Shown here: piece after piece, positions 48,486 through 60,751 of the stretch
Layout of the letters: each line of letters opens with the position of its first letter
Numbering within the stretch: position 1 is the stretch's first letter
Source: Malaya genurostris
Taxonomy: Eukaryota > Arthropoda > Insecta > Diptera > Culicidae
Length of the DNA stretch: 64,000 nt
Assembly: GCF_030247185.1 (NCBI RefSeq)
Contig: NC_080572.1
Coordinates: 118,907,928-118,971,927 of the forward strand
Direction: 5' to 3'
Translations under genes and position numbers: made by a program
Notes under the pieces: model-generated
Seen by the model: only the letters and a program-made list of their open reading frames with translations
Databases searched by the model: none
Told to the model about the DNA's origin: nothing

Positions 48486-48905
48486 ATAGTATGATTGATA
48501 TGAGAAAGGCATTATTACACCACTAGGTGGATTAAAACAGGTTTTTCTCATCTCAAATTACACGTATTTGTAATTTTGCTCACTCATCACTCTGTATCTC
48601 CAGAACCGGAAGTCAAATCCGAATGAAATTCAATGGCAAACTATGGAACTTTGGGGTAATTAATTGGAATTGGATTCTCTGTTATTCCGGAACCGGGAGA
48701 CGGGAATCGAATAAAGTTCAACATATAGCGATGGATCTTTCCATTTGAACTTGCACCGTCATATTCGAGCAAAGTTAGTGATTATTTTGTCGCACACACA
48801 TACAAGCACAAACGCTTTTTTCCAATCTCAACGCGATGAGTCGAACGATATATGAAACTCGGCCCTCGGATTTAAAAATCGGGTTTCGCAGTATAGTTAG
48901 TTATA
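48486..48905 (+). repeat. dispersed modular repeat
   Basis: It starts with ATGAGAAAGGCATTATTACA and CACTAGGTGGATTAAAACAG. It continues with CTCCAGAACCGGAAGTCAAA-type modules and ends with GATGAGTCGAACGATATATG and ACTCGGCCCTCGGATTTAAA. The order is the same as in the copies at 45520 and 47150. Confidence 0.6.
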
Positions 48906-50305
48906 GTGAGTTTTGCTGTCTCTGCTCGCTCCGTTGACTCTACGGGAAAGATGAAAATAGGTTTCATGGAGTTCTCGCAAAGCTATAACAGCAATATCGC
49001 ACCGTGTTTCATAAACGTTTACTCGACAATTTCCACATAGTGAATAGCGATAGTTAGTTTTAGTTTTTAAATTTTAATTGTTTGTTTTTATTCATTAAGA
49101 CAACATATGTCAGATGAAGTTATACAAATATACAAATATACAAATATACAAATATACAAATATACAAATATACAAATATACAAATATACAACAGTCGAAC
49201 TGTTTTTCCTGTGTTTGTTGCTTCTTAGAGCTGAAGCGAAGACATTGAGTTCGATTTTATCACAATTCGATTATTGAAAGTCGAGTGATCCGCATAATAA
49301 CATGGCGACTTTACAAATGAGATGCCTATTGATATACAAACCCCACAAAGCTTGTCTAGATGAGCAAAACAGAATTTTAAATTTCTATTGAAATCCATTC
49401 AAATTTTATTGCAGTTAACTTTTCTGGATGATGTTATATAAATTGATGCTAATAAAAACATCACTTTATTAAAATTGTATTGAATTTACCAATTTACCTT
49501 TTGAATTTCCGCTCAACACAGCAAAGCAAACAGCTTTCGCTTTTAGAAACAATGGGTGTTTATTTAAAAATGTAAATTTCCCGTTAATAACAAAGTTTTG
49601 CACATTACTCAATTTGGTATTCGGTCCAGAAATTAAAAAATATTGGCATCGTTTAAAATTATAAGTCAAAATTCTAACATTTTCGCTTTTTTCACATTCT
49701 GAATACCTCATTTCAAAACATGATAAATTGCATGGTGTTTGCTTGAACAAATATTAATTGACAAGTACACAAGGATGCAAATAAATTTACCAAAATTGAA
49801 CGCGAAGAAGTAAAAATATTACTAAATATATATTTGAAATATTTTCATGAGGGTTCTTCATGTGTGAGGAGAAAAAATAAACATTATAAACATATTTCAA
49901 ATCATGATAAAGTTCATGTTCAATAGAAAAAAACTCAAACAATAACTTATTTCAAACCAAAAATTTACTGTTGTGTGTCATAAGATTTTAATTTTTGTTT
50001 TCGAAATTGACTCCAAAAAATTGTAAATGATTATTTTTCCAATAAGTTTGATATGCTTTACTCTAATTCTCACCAAAATTAGAAAGTTCATTAATTCATG
50101 CTTAATCTGTTTCGGTCAATTGGTTCCTCTTCAAAAAAATTATTCTGCGTTACACTGAAAAGACTTCTTAAAGCTCAGACGAAGCATAATTGCATCATTC
50201 TGGATACACAATTTCGATGAAAATTATACCACCGCTTTACGAAATTGGAGATGACCTTTTTCTGTTGGCTCCCTAATATATATCCGGGAATTTGTAGTAA
50301 TTTTA
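48906..50305. other. AT-rich spacer, no gene recognised
   Basis: Contains the 8-bp tandem array at 49122-49191. No coding sequence was recognised. Confidence 0.5.
49122..49191. repeat. 8-bp tandem repeat (ATACAAAT)n
   Basis: About 8.75 uninterrupted copies of the octamer ACAAATAT (any phase). It is an octanucleotide microsatellite. Confidence 0.97.
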
Positions 50306-50313
50306 ATGAATTG

Positions 50314-52446
50314 CAGTGGCGTCTCGTGCTCATGTGCACTATAGATGGTCGGGTATAAAAATTCTTACACCCGAACCCGACCCATACCCGAGTGATCAGT
50401 AAAAAAATTTACCCGTACCCGATCAAAAATTTAAAAAATTACCCGTACCCGATCAATAATAAAAAAAATTACCCGATTAAAAATTACCTGTACCCGTACC
50501 CGACCCGAATGAGTAGTAAAAAGTTTACCAAAATTCAGGATGGAAAAAATAAAGTGTTTTAGATAGCGAGCCGTATCAGGCTCTAGTTGGTAAGTAAAAT
50601 ACATTAAAATGCTTGTTTACATTTAAACATATAAATACACTGTGAAGCATGAATAGATTTCCTATGTCTTTGGTACTTTATACTCATTTACAAATGTCAA
50701 CAAAAGGGAGTAATATCTACTCAAATTTTACGAGAAACTTATTTACCCAAAATGTCGTAATACCCATTGTATTCAATTTTGGGTAGGAATGATTATTACG
50801 AAACAATGCGACTTTTGATTCAATTCGTTAGAACCACAAGTAAGCGTGCTCATTATCTTGACACACAAATAAAAATTCACATTCGAATCACTTGAAAAAT
50901 CACGTAAAATGGTTCCAAATGTCAAATTGAATATTATACGTGACGAAAATGAATGTTATTCGAACATCCCCTAAAATGAATAGAGTATCATCGGTTCGTT
51001 TAAGTAAATTGACCAAGCATCAAATAATGTACGTGTATTCCCGGTGTGAAAAATTCAATTTTGAAAATGGTGAACTGTGAGTCTTCAAGTGTAAGTAGTT
51101 TGAACATTTGTGAGAATTTTTTTTTGGTTACATTTTTCTACTACAAAGCAAAATGAATTATGATTTTGATTTAAATTAATCTGTCAAATGTGCCCGTTTT
51201 GTAAGCCTCACAAACCCACACCCACGATGTTAACGGTAGCTGGTGGTTTTTACAGCCATTGAACTTCTGTGCCTCCTCTGGTGGAACCATCAACGAGTGA
51301 AGACGGTGAAAATTTGAGTATTTCGCGAGAAAAGATTTTCACCCGTACTTTTGCGACTCCACGTTGTCACGCATCGAGGTTTTCACTTGCAGTCCAGGGA
51401 AAAGAAACGAAAATTAACTGGCAATATAGCCTAACTTGCTGTACCATCTATCGGTGTCATTTCAAGTGAGGGGACACCACCCAGAAGTGAAGAATAAGAA
51501 GAACATCTATGCAGATTCTCTGAAATAAATGTTCATGTTTTTATGGTTAGAATCCTAATGATTTATATGAAAATTTTGAAAATCTCCAACCAATATTTAA
51601 AATAACAGTTTTCTGGTATCTGAATGTGATATGAGCATTACACTACATTTTATATATGAATCAAATAATTTTTACTGGATTGTGCATTAAACAGCTTTAA
51701 AATGACAGTCCTTTAAAACCTACGTGAAATGTAGGGTCTGACCGCAACATCTTAGAGCTAAGGCCTAAGCCTTATTAAATATGTTATAAAAAAGTAGGGT
51801 GGAAAATATTTACATAACTTTTCACGTAACTATGATTGATCGTTTTTTTTAATGAAGAAAAGAAATGTTTTTTCTGGAAAAAGATGCCAATTGTCAGGTC
51901 TGGTCCTAGGCGCGAATGTCAAAACCCCTTGAATCAAATTGTTTATTTTTCGGAAGAACTGTTTTGCAATAAAAAATTCTCGTCAACGTGTAAACATATT
52001 TATGTGAAATACAAATGGTCTGGTAATGACGGGTACGGGTACGGGTCGGGTTTCGGGTTAAATACCCGAGACCCGACCATCTCTAATGTTCACTTCGTGC
52101 ACTGCACATCCGGTCGAATTGAAGGAATGAACTGCATCCCCAACCCCAACCAAATTAAATTATTCTGTTGCAATCTTTATTTATTCGATGAAAGCAGGCT
52201 GTATCGCACCGAAATTGCGTGTATTTACACGCATCTCATATACATCAGACAAAAAATCTGTTGTCGCTGTTTTAGTGTCTTTTCCGTGCACAAGAGTTAC
52301 TGCACAGATTCAAGAAGAATTACTCAGCTCAGATATAAAATTTGTTTGTTTGATAAAAAATCCCATCCGAAAGTACCTATATCGTTATCTCTATCATACC
52401 ACATAAGCAGTGCACAACTACTCAATTTTGTCACGAGACGCAACTG
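50314..52446. mobile_element. hAT-type MITE (CAGTGGCGTCTCGT family), copy 2, split by another element
   Basis: The left end CAGTGGCGTCTCGTGCTC is at 50314; the right end ACGAGACGCAACTG closes at 52446. Both sides are flanked by ATGAATTG (50306-50313 and 52447-52454), a perfect 8-bp target duplication that fixes the hAT assignment. Without the internal insertion the element would be about 380 bp. The sequence interrupted at ATGTGCAC resumes after 52093 with CGTGCACTGCACAT, as in copy 1 at 9175. Confidence 0.92.
50340..52085. mobile_element. 1.75-kb hAT-type element nested in the MITE, TACCCG-rich ends
   Basis: The ends TATAGATGGTCGGGTA and CCCGACCATCTCTA are inverse complements with one mismatch. 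They are flanked by ATGTGCAC (50332-50339) and ATGTTCAC (52086-52093), an 8-bp duplication with one substitution. The left subterminal 170 bases carry about six TACCCG/ACCCGA units (for example ATTACCCGTACCCGATCA); the right carries GGGTACGGGTACGGGTCGGG. Such subterminal repeats are typical hAT transposase-binding sites. No transposase was recognised inside. An unusually GC-richer island lies at 51190-51480. Confidence 0.9.
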
Positions 52447-52454
52447 ATGAATTG

Positions 52455-54700
52455 TGAGAGCAGTATTTCGAACGCTTTTTCTAAAATTAGAAAAAGTTTA
52501 ACATTAGTTTGAAATTGGTACTTTTATTATAATAGTAAATGTTTCCAATAGTTTAATCCGAAGGCTTGTCTTCATTCATTACGGGCATTGAAAGTAATCC
52601 CTTCAAAATGAAATTTCGGATTGAACCAGTTTTTTAACATACAAAAAATAAAACATGTTGTTTTATGCTTATGTTGTGGAGGTACTGACAGACTTACGAA
52701 TGTGACGAGATTTTAAAAATCTAAGAAATGGCAGTATGTTTCATAAAAGTTAATCATTTTTATGTTATAATGAAAAATAAAAAAAAAGATTTCAAAAAAC
52801 CGCACTTTCAGTTATCTTTATAAAGGAGTCAGTAAAATTTTCAAGTCAATCTAGTACATTTAAATGCTGTTCACAAATTAAAAAAATATGATTTCGAAAC
52901 AAGTTTGGAAACACAACAAAACTTTCTACTGTAGATTCACGTGTCATCTGTATCTGTCGATTTCATGAAAATTGCTTAATGACATCATTAGTCATATAGT
53001 GAAGATGAATATCGAAAGTTTCACACAGCCCCTTAAATGTTTTAAGCAGAAAATTTTTTTATAGGGATATCTTAACTTCCAAAACTGTTGCTAACTTGAA
53101 CTATTTCACAAATGTTACTCAACTAACTTGAAAATTGAATGCGAGTCCCAGTATTGGCACCGTCTGGTCTGCTTAATAATAATGATGCACTATATAACAT
53201 AGGTTCAAACGGAAGTGATAAAGGATAACGACTTTGGAATGCGCATGTCCCATAACATTCATCTATCGAACAATGAACTTGCCAGATTTCAGTAGGGAAG
53301 TGCACCCGTATTTCTTCTAGCGTTTTTGTTCGTATACGTGTGAGAAATGTTTAACCTATTATTTTAATTTTGTTAAACATATGTAAGAAATGTTCAATGG
53401 AACACGCAGTAGGTAAATGGAAACTTATTTGTTCAGATAAACTTTGCTCTTGATTCGCAGCATTCCTATGACTGGTGGTAGAAAAAAACTTCGTTAAATC
53501 GTTATAACTCATGCTTTAATTTCTAGTTCGATATAGGACATAACAAAAATGATATAATTAATATTCATTAACTCTGAAATTTTGTATCCACATATCTATA
53601 ATATCGTAAATTGAACTTGTCCTCGTTACATCATTATAGCGAACACGCGAATTTCATGATTCGATGGAAGGAAAAGAGCAAATATTTCATTGGTTTCCAC
53701 CAATACCAAGACATTTATTTGGCATGGATTCAGTCGAATGATGTGAGAAGTCCGTCCGGGGCACCCTCTCTGCCAGCGATGACTGGTCTAATGGCGTACG
53801 TGTGAAGTAGTGACTTCTCTAGATTTATGCTGGGCAAAGCTCGAACTTGCCCACGGGGAAATTGCTGCGAGACTTCCGACAAAATTGGAAAAGAGAGACA
53901 CCGCGACGATATGTAGGTCAGTGCGGTGCAGAGGGTGAATGATTTTGTCGATGGAGAATCGTTATATACAAGCCAGTCATCAGCCAGCTATTGTTCGTTA
54001 TTAGCACTTCCATGCCGAGCAGAACTGTAGATATAGATATCTGACATGCCACTGCCGGGCTGCGCCTTGGAAATGGTTGATTGAGACGGGTCATCAACAA
54101 AGCGAGGAAGCCATACAGATAACCCTGCCGAACGCACAAGAAGCAAAGAGAACTGATACTTAGAGGTACATAGAAAAAATGTCGTTCGTTTGGGAAAATA
54201 ATCGCGGGAGGATCGCCAGGTATATAAAAATTATGGAGCAACCTATGAAGTTATTCCCGTTACAATTTTGGACACCATTCAAATAAAATGCTCTGGGTTT
54301 CTAACGATCTTCTATATTTAATATTGATATGAGGATTGTATACGTCAATAAATCTGATAAAATTTCCAACGAAAATGCTGAAAATCTGGATGTCGAAATC
54401 CTCGTCACAAATTATTGTCATTGTATTGGTTCAATATCTACCCAAGGTGATTCTACAAACGAACCGTTGAAAGATCGGATAAATGCAACCTTGTTTGGAA
54501 AACCCGTTTAAGTATTTTCGAATGCAAAACCCGGATAAAAAAAATTGAGTGTAAAACCTGGACACAAGACTAACTAAGATGCACTTATCCGATTTTCTCC
54601 ATCGGCCGTTCAAATAGTCATCTCAACAGTCGAGCAACCAGAGTGACCTACAAATAACGAATTTGGATGAGATTGGCGCCAATATCAATAGCAACATCAA
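52455..54700. other. spacer, no gene recognised
   Basis: About 2.2 kb. The portion at 53740-54010 is less AT-rich than its surroundings and could be an untranslated exon or regulatory DNA, but no motif supports an assignment. Confidence 0.4.
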
Positions 54701-54748
54701 CAATACGCAGCATTGGGAGGTCGACAATACGCAGCATTGGGAGGTCGA
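54701..54748. repeat. 24-bp perfect tandem duplication
   Basis: The unit CAATACGCAGCATTGGGAGG plus TCGA occurs twice in a row with no difference. It suggests a recent local duplication. Confidence 0.95.
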
Positions 54749-57521
54749 CTCCCAATTTACAATCAGTAAATTTTCCTGACCTGAGGTTGGATCCTTCACA
54801 AGTCATTAGGGACGAACATGAAATAATTACAACACCATTAACTCGCTATAAAATATCAAGTATTAATCGGACGAAAAACATATTTTCACGACAGTTATAC
54901 TTAAATATTGTACTCAGTTGTCATATATTGGATCAACTATTGGAAATCGTTTGGACAAAATCTTGAAACGTTCGCTTCACGTCATCCATAACACCTTTAC
55001 ATTCGAATCCGACTAGATGTCTCCCACTTCTATCCACTTACTAATCATTTAATGTCTAACCTAAGCTCGGTGGATTCAAGTCCTTGGTAACAAAATGCGT
55101 CGAATTGACTTCATACCATTCCAGCACGCTTTTGAAATAGTGGCCTGAAGCTAAATTCAGCCAAAGTTGTTGTTTTACACTGTGCTACAAAATACGTTTT
55201 GGGAGGTCAATCTTGTAAACTTGGTCATTATTTATGCCAGTTGAGATAAAAATTTCGATTCTTTTTTTACGATAGCACATAGCACATCGATTTTACTCGA
55301 TGAGAATTCGTCACCATTTGTAAATCCACGCTCTTTTTTATCTTAACTAGACTAATTAGATTAGTTAGTTATAATATATAGGGCTTTCCACGCAAAATCA
55401 GCCACCCAATTTTTTTCATTTTTATTTTCAGTAAAAAAAATATTTTCTTTCAGTAAAAAAGTTCTTCTTTTTCTTTCCGTAAAAAAGTTCTTTACTGAAA
55501 AAAATAGTGGTAGTCAAAAATACTTTTCTAACACGAATATTGCAATCATTAGATCGCATCAGGTTTTAAATGATCATCGCATGAGTCATCTCTTAATGTG
55601 TGCACTATTTTTCGTGCCGTTTTTCAAATAATACTTTTATGACAAAATTTCAGTACGTCAATGAGAACATTTTCGAAAATATTCGAATGAAAACTCAACT
55701 ATTTCCAACTCAATATTTAAGAATGTGGCACATTGATTGTTCATTAAAAATAAATGCGAAACAGTGAAATTATGGAAATCAATAAACCTAACAGATCACG
55801 CGAAAACGTTCGACCGAGCTCCGTTTATTTAATTCTAGCAAAAAAATTAGATCTATGTTACAGTAAACACGATGCGGTGCCAAGCGACTGTTGAATCATA
55901 GCGTCGTGTTAATTTGGGCCTTAGTTTCACATGAGAAACGACTGAGTAGGGATCGTGTGTGGCTGAGTGAAATGCAAGTTGAGATTAACTTCGGAATTGA
56001 AAGGATATCAAAACAGTTTCTGATCATTCCTAATTGATACAACTAATGTCCAAAAAATGATTAGAGAAACTCGTTGTATATTCAAAAAAATATCTGAACG
56101 CATCATCAGTGTGATAGAAAAATTACCCAATAGAACAAAAATATCACGCTATCACGAACCTTTGTGCTATATGTCATCAAGCGATGCTTTCTGCGATAGT
56201 GAAAATTTGATACATGAAGGTTATTAAATCCCTCCACTACAAGCGAACTACAAACTAAGACAGAAAGTTAAGAAGATACATGTTTCCCTGATAAATGTAC
56301 GCCGAGATTTTTTAAATTTTTGTTCATTACCAGGTAGACGCGATGACAGGGGAATTCAAGATTCAATCCCTTTGCAGAGCTAACAGTAAAATTGTTGCTG
56401 ACAAGTTTGGTAATAATTGACAGTTAACCAATTTTGGATTGCCGAGATTCTCAGTAATTATGCATTTTGCTGAGACAATTACCGAGTAATTGGCTGTGCA
56501 AATCTAATTCAGCACTAAAATTTAATCGTGTATCGGTATTGCGGGTATTACGAATTGATAAAAATTATTTAAAATTTCGGTAGATTGACAATCAATAGTT
56601 AGGAAAACCTCATGAGGCGTTTTCTTGTAGTTCTGTGCCATTTTCTGAAAGATAAAGTTAAGAGCAACCACCAATTGGTAGTCACAAATATTACGAAATA
56701 TTTCGAGAAGATCTTTTATTAGCACCCAATGTGAAAACAGATTAGAAAAGGACTGACGAAAAGAATAGTCGAAATGAAAATTTGCGAAAAAAGACCACTG
56801 AACTCGAGTCCGTAACTTTTCCTATTCGGGGGAGCCGTTTTGTCGTACTCTGCAAGCGAAACACCACTCAGGAAACAACTTAACAGAACCATGTACATGT
56901 TGATAAGTGACAGGAGCTACCCAGTTCAATTATCAAATCCGTAGTCATACCCCTGTGAAGCTCTTCCGTCAGAAAACACTACACACAACGGAATTGCAAA
57001 TTCAGTTCACTCTCTGGTAACCCTGGAGACTGATTAGACATCATGTTATAATAATTTAATTGACAAAACGGTTTCGCCGAATAGGTAAAGTTATGGGTAC
57101 AAGTCCTTCTCGGTGCGGTAACTTATTCGCAAATTTTTATTTTTGTTTTTTATTTTATCGGCTTTTTTCTAATTTGTTTCTCCGTCGTTGGGATACAAAA
57201 AAAGATGATAAAATTTCAACTAAATTCAACACAACTTTACGCCTAAATGAACAAAATAAATTTATTTTAACTTTGTAACCATTTTTAAGTAACTCTTCGT
57301 AGCTAATCAACCAATGCCATCGTCACACCGAAAAGTCCAACTTTGATATGCAGGGATAAAACGACGAACATCATCAATTTTCAGATTCAGATTCAGTATA
57401 ATCCAGTGCCAAAACTAGTCAATATCCAGCGTTTCTGGTTTTCAACACTCGTAACTGAAAAAGAATCGCTCACATTCCACAAGGCCGAGGTTCGGCCGGT
57501 ATGGCCGATGTATCAATAACA
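54749..57521. other. AT-rich spacer with a decayed GCCGAGA repeat
   Basis: At 56405-56510 the modules GGATTGCCGAGATTCTCAGT and ACCGAGTAATTGGCTGTGCA match the dispersed repeat near 19010-20330. At 55435-55500 AGTAAAAAAG/TTCTT strings are repeated three times. No gene was recognised. Confidence 0.5.
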
Positions 57522-57573
57522 TGTTATCTGTTTTTTCCTACTTTTCAATTTAAGATACGAAAAACAGATAACA
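57522..57573. repeat. perfect 14-bp inverted repeat with 24-nt loop
   Basis: TGTTATCTGTTTTT and AAAAACAGATAACA are exact inverse complements separated by 24 bases. It could be a small hairpin or a paired protein-binding site. The stem is too short for a typical miRNA precursor. Confidence 0.6.
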
Positions 57574-58219
57574 CAATGCGGGCACGCTTGGTGTGCCACT
57601 TCACCCAGCCGAGTAGAAAATAAATCACTTTTATTTTCGTGGCACTGATTACGTGCGAGTTGATATGATTTCGTACAGGATTGAGCATCCAATGAAGGTG
57701 GTGCTGGTAAAAATAGCGTTACATCCTGCAATTATGTGGATGCTTCGATGGCAGCTGCACACTCCTTTCATAATCTTGTTAATGGAACAAGCTGTTTGTT
57801 CAGAGATGGAAAAGTGCACAAATCGGCTTGAGGCCGGGCGTGATAATTTGCCCATTTCAGAAAGCATCGACCGGCACGATCGTGTACGGCAAATGATCAC
57901 GGAACTATTTACGGACATTTAATAAAACATGTGCATCCCATAACTGGTCGCACCAAAGCACTTCTAATTTATCGTGCAGTCAGTCTGCAGTGCAAACAAA
58001 ACAAGTGCCCGTAGTTCAATAATGTTATCTTGTGCGGTGTATGAAGCTGAAAGCGAATATAAGAAAACAAATACATACACACACACACGAAATTTAAACA
58101 GGCCGAACGTATAACTAATATCAACCAACAGTCGATATCGCCGGTAAGAGAGCAGCATGCTTCATCTAGTGCTAACATACACACATTTTTTTGCCACGCT
58201 ATTTACCTAGTGCTCAACG
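57574..58219. other. region with unrecognised open frames on both strands
   Basis: Between 57653 and 57922 both strands are open for 89 codons and composition is less AT-rich than the surroundings. In a third frame the short stretch NYVDASMAAAHSFHNLVNGT also reads well. No family was recognised in any frame, so coding is possible but unproven. Confidence 0.35.
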
Positions 58220-58293
58220 ATAAAAGGTGCCTCCTTCTTCGCTTGAACACTCAACACTAAACTAACTACTACACGAGACCATTGATCAAAAAG
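58220..58293 (+). promoter_or_regulatory. candidate TATA promoter and short noncoding first exon
   Basis: A TATA-like ATAAAAGG (58220-58227) is followed, about 32 bases on, by TCAACACTAA, which could serve as an initiator. Forty bases later comes a strong donor (CAAAAAG then GTAAGT) at 58293/58294. The intervening leader-like DNA lacks ATG. The layout suits a short 5' UTR exon of a + strand insect gene whose coding exons lie further right or outside the window. No downstream coding exon was identified. Confidence 0.4.
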
Positions 58294-60118
58294 GTAAGTC
58301 GATTTCGGGGAGAAATAAAAACAAACATAGGATTAAAGAAAACAGTGCTCTTCGCAGTCGCCATTGTGATTTGTGAGGCGTGTTTTAATGTTGTATGTTT
58401 ATTTTGAATTAGTAAATTTATAGTAGTTGTGCCTTAAACTTTCTCTATTGTGATTTTTTTTTTGGATCTTGAAGTGTTTCTCTAATTCCAGTTCCGAATC
58501 TCGTGACACCTTTCAAATTGTGTCACCTGATTCATTATGAAATCAACCACTGATGGAATTCGTTTCAAGTAAGATTCAGTTGGTAAAATCATGAACCGTG
58601 GAAGACTTTCCAAGTGACGATAAGTCAGATAATGAAACTGATAAGATTTTACATTACGTACACTGTGCCGTACACATTTTATATCGATAGAAACTGTTGT
58701 TGTAAGAATTATCGGACTATTACTTAATCTTACGCCAAAGGAAAAACTGTACTGCGCTCGAATAAAGTCACACAACATCACTGGCTACTTCCCCTCTGTT
58801 TACTCTGTTGACTGTCTGTTACTCGAAACAATATGCATATGAAGTGGAAATCATTGAGCTCCAAAACATCAAATAGCTGCAACCCTCTGTTATTCTCCCC
58901 TTCAATCATACAGTAACCAAAACCCATTCAGTAGCAGTCAGAGCAACGGTTGTGTTTCCTGTGCCTTCTTTCCCGCGCTTCACCGGCAACCGCTGGAACT
59001 ACCGAGTGCTTTGTAACGTAACGCAGTTTGGGGCTAACGAATATGGAAAGGCTTTCCAGAAAGAACTGTACATTCACATTCAACCACAATTCGGAAGGGG
59101 AAAGCGCAGTCGTTGCACCTGCCCAACAATCGCCCTACAAGCAAAAATTCTTTCCTTTTTCTTCCATTCTCATAATAGTTTAGTCACATGCACACGTGTA
59201 GTGACGGACTCTTGCCGTGATCACGGATAGTTGTAATATCTGCACGAGCCGGACTATGAACGAAACCGGGAAGGAAGGAAAGTCGATTGTTTCCAATGTC
59301 ATAGTTTTGTTTAGCAGCCAGCTCTATTGCACTGTCGGTTGGACTTTGATGTGTTGTTTCGAGTGAGATTTGTACAAAGGGTACGGAGGCGAAATACCCT
59401 TTTGATCGACTTATAGGACGCCAGCGTGTCGGCGGCAATTTTATTAATGGGTTGTCGAAACGTTTGGCGTTCTCCGACTGAATCTTGGTCGGCACTAGAT
59501 GGCGAATGTAAAAAGCTTAACCGAAGTAATTGCAACGTTACGCGACATAGAAATCAAATTAAATGAATTAAATTTGTTGTTCAGTACTGCAAGTGCTGGT
59601 AATATTATTTTGGTCAAGCAGTAACTTTAAATTTGTTCATTTATTCATAACAACAAACAATTGTTTGACATTCAAACGCTGATATAAGCTTGATTTTTGA
59701 TCTCAGTTTCTGAAGGCCAAGATTTATGTACCATTCGACTCAAGTCACCAAGCTAATTTAAGATATAACTGAAGCGATAATTCCAAAAGGTCACTTAATG
59801 TTCCAGTTTAAACTTTGAATTGATACGAAAAGAGTATAAAATTCCTAATTCTTGTCATATTTGATAAATTATTTTCCATTGTAGCCTATCAACGCGTTTC
59901 CATCTCATGCCTCCACGTGTGTCATGATACATTCGGTCAATAGAACGGCGTCGATTGGGTGCTATCGCCTTCTGTGTTAGTAGCAGAATGAAAGGATTCG
60001 AATTGTTATTTTTTTATAAACATTTTTATTCAGGCCAATTCGCGTACAAGCTTTACGTGGCCGATTGAGCCATGTTTTTGTTAGATAAAATGATTTTTTT
60101 ATTATTGGATTTCGTTGT
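58294..60118. other. putative intron or intergenic DNA, no gene recognised
   Basis: If the promoter at 58220 is real, this would be its first intron. Around 58950-59540 composition is less AT-rich, but frames on both strands show no known similarity. Confidence 0.4.
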
Positions 60119-60328
60119 CACGTCCCGGGTTGGCGGTTCAATGCATAGGAGGCTGGTCTTACAAGCCAGTTGTCGTATGTTCGAACCCCGATCTGGAAGG
60201 ATTCTTAGTGTCAGTAGGATCCATAGTGCTAGCCATGCAATGATTCTGTACACTAAGAATCGGCTGCGAAGTCTGTTGAAACAGGAATGTCCAAATTCCA
60301 CAAAAGAAATGTAATGCTTTGCTTTGTC
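60119..60328 (+). repeat. tRNA-derived SINE, near full-length copy
   Basis: The copy starts near CCCGGGTTGGCGGTTCAATG, with the A-box region, and has GTTCGAACCCC as B box. It runs through AAGGATTCTTAGTGTCAGTA and AATCGGCTGCGAAGTCTGTT to GAAATGTAATGCTTTGCTTT. It matches the copies at 12643, 15376 and 20936. Confidence 0.87.
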
Positions 60329-60367
60329 ACAATTTTTTTGGGCACAATTTGTTCGTGGCTCATCTCG

Positions 60368-60751
60368 TCATCCATTGCCGAATCGGTGGTATTGTTGTTG
60401 GTTTCCGTTTTTCTTGTAATTCGCAGTCTTGGGCTCGTTGCTAGTTACTATAGATGCGCCTTGTTGTACATTGATTGCAGTTTCTGGTTGGTTTGATGGC
60501 GAAACAGGAGTACTGCGCTTCCTAGCTTCCGTTGTTGAACGGTGGACCTTTGTCTTTGATTGGAGGTGTTCTTTTCGCAGTTTCAGTGCAAGGTTTGCCG
60601 TAGTGCGCAGGTTGTTCATAAAACTGACATGTAATCAGCTGATTTTCATAGGGAATCAGCGTTTTACACGGATGTATCTCACCTTGACCACAAATGATGT
60701 AAGATCGAATTGCCTTACATACCGGGGAAAAATTCCGCCATACTTCCCTTT
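60368..60751 (-). pseudogene. LINE ORF1 fragment, C-terminal half (zinc-knuckle part)
   Basis: The minus strand encodes EREREVWRNFSPVCKAIRSY, then QGEIHPCKTLIPYENQLITC, then a knuckle-like QFYEQPAHYGKPC in which the second Cys has become Tyr. This resembles the ORF1 protein of a LINE group common in mosquitoes (RRM-like fold followed by a CCHC knuckle). A frameshift separates it from the basic, Thr/Gln-rich tail. The matching N-terminal half lies at 62809-63062. Confidence 0.6.

Noticed and set aside
49122..49191. Possible CRISPR-like array
   Set aside because: It is a simple 8-bp tandem repeat without spacers in eukaryotic DNA.
51269..51469. 66-codon open frame in the GC-richer island of the inner hAT-type element
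   Set aside because: No similarity recognised. It may be captured sequence but cannot be called a gene.
51836..52447. 203-codon + strand open frame
   Set aside because: It runs across the end of the inner hAT-type element into the outer MITE, so it crosses two transposon boundaries and cannot be a natural gene.
57649..57922. Overlapping 89-codon open frames on both strands
   Set aside because: No recognisable domain in any frame, no start context or splice evidence; kept only as an unassigned region.
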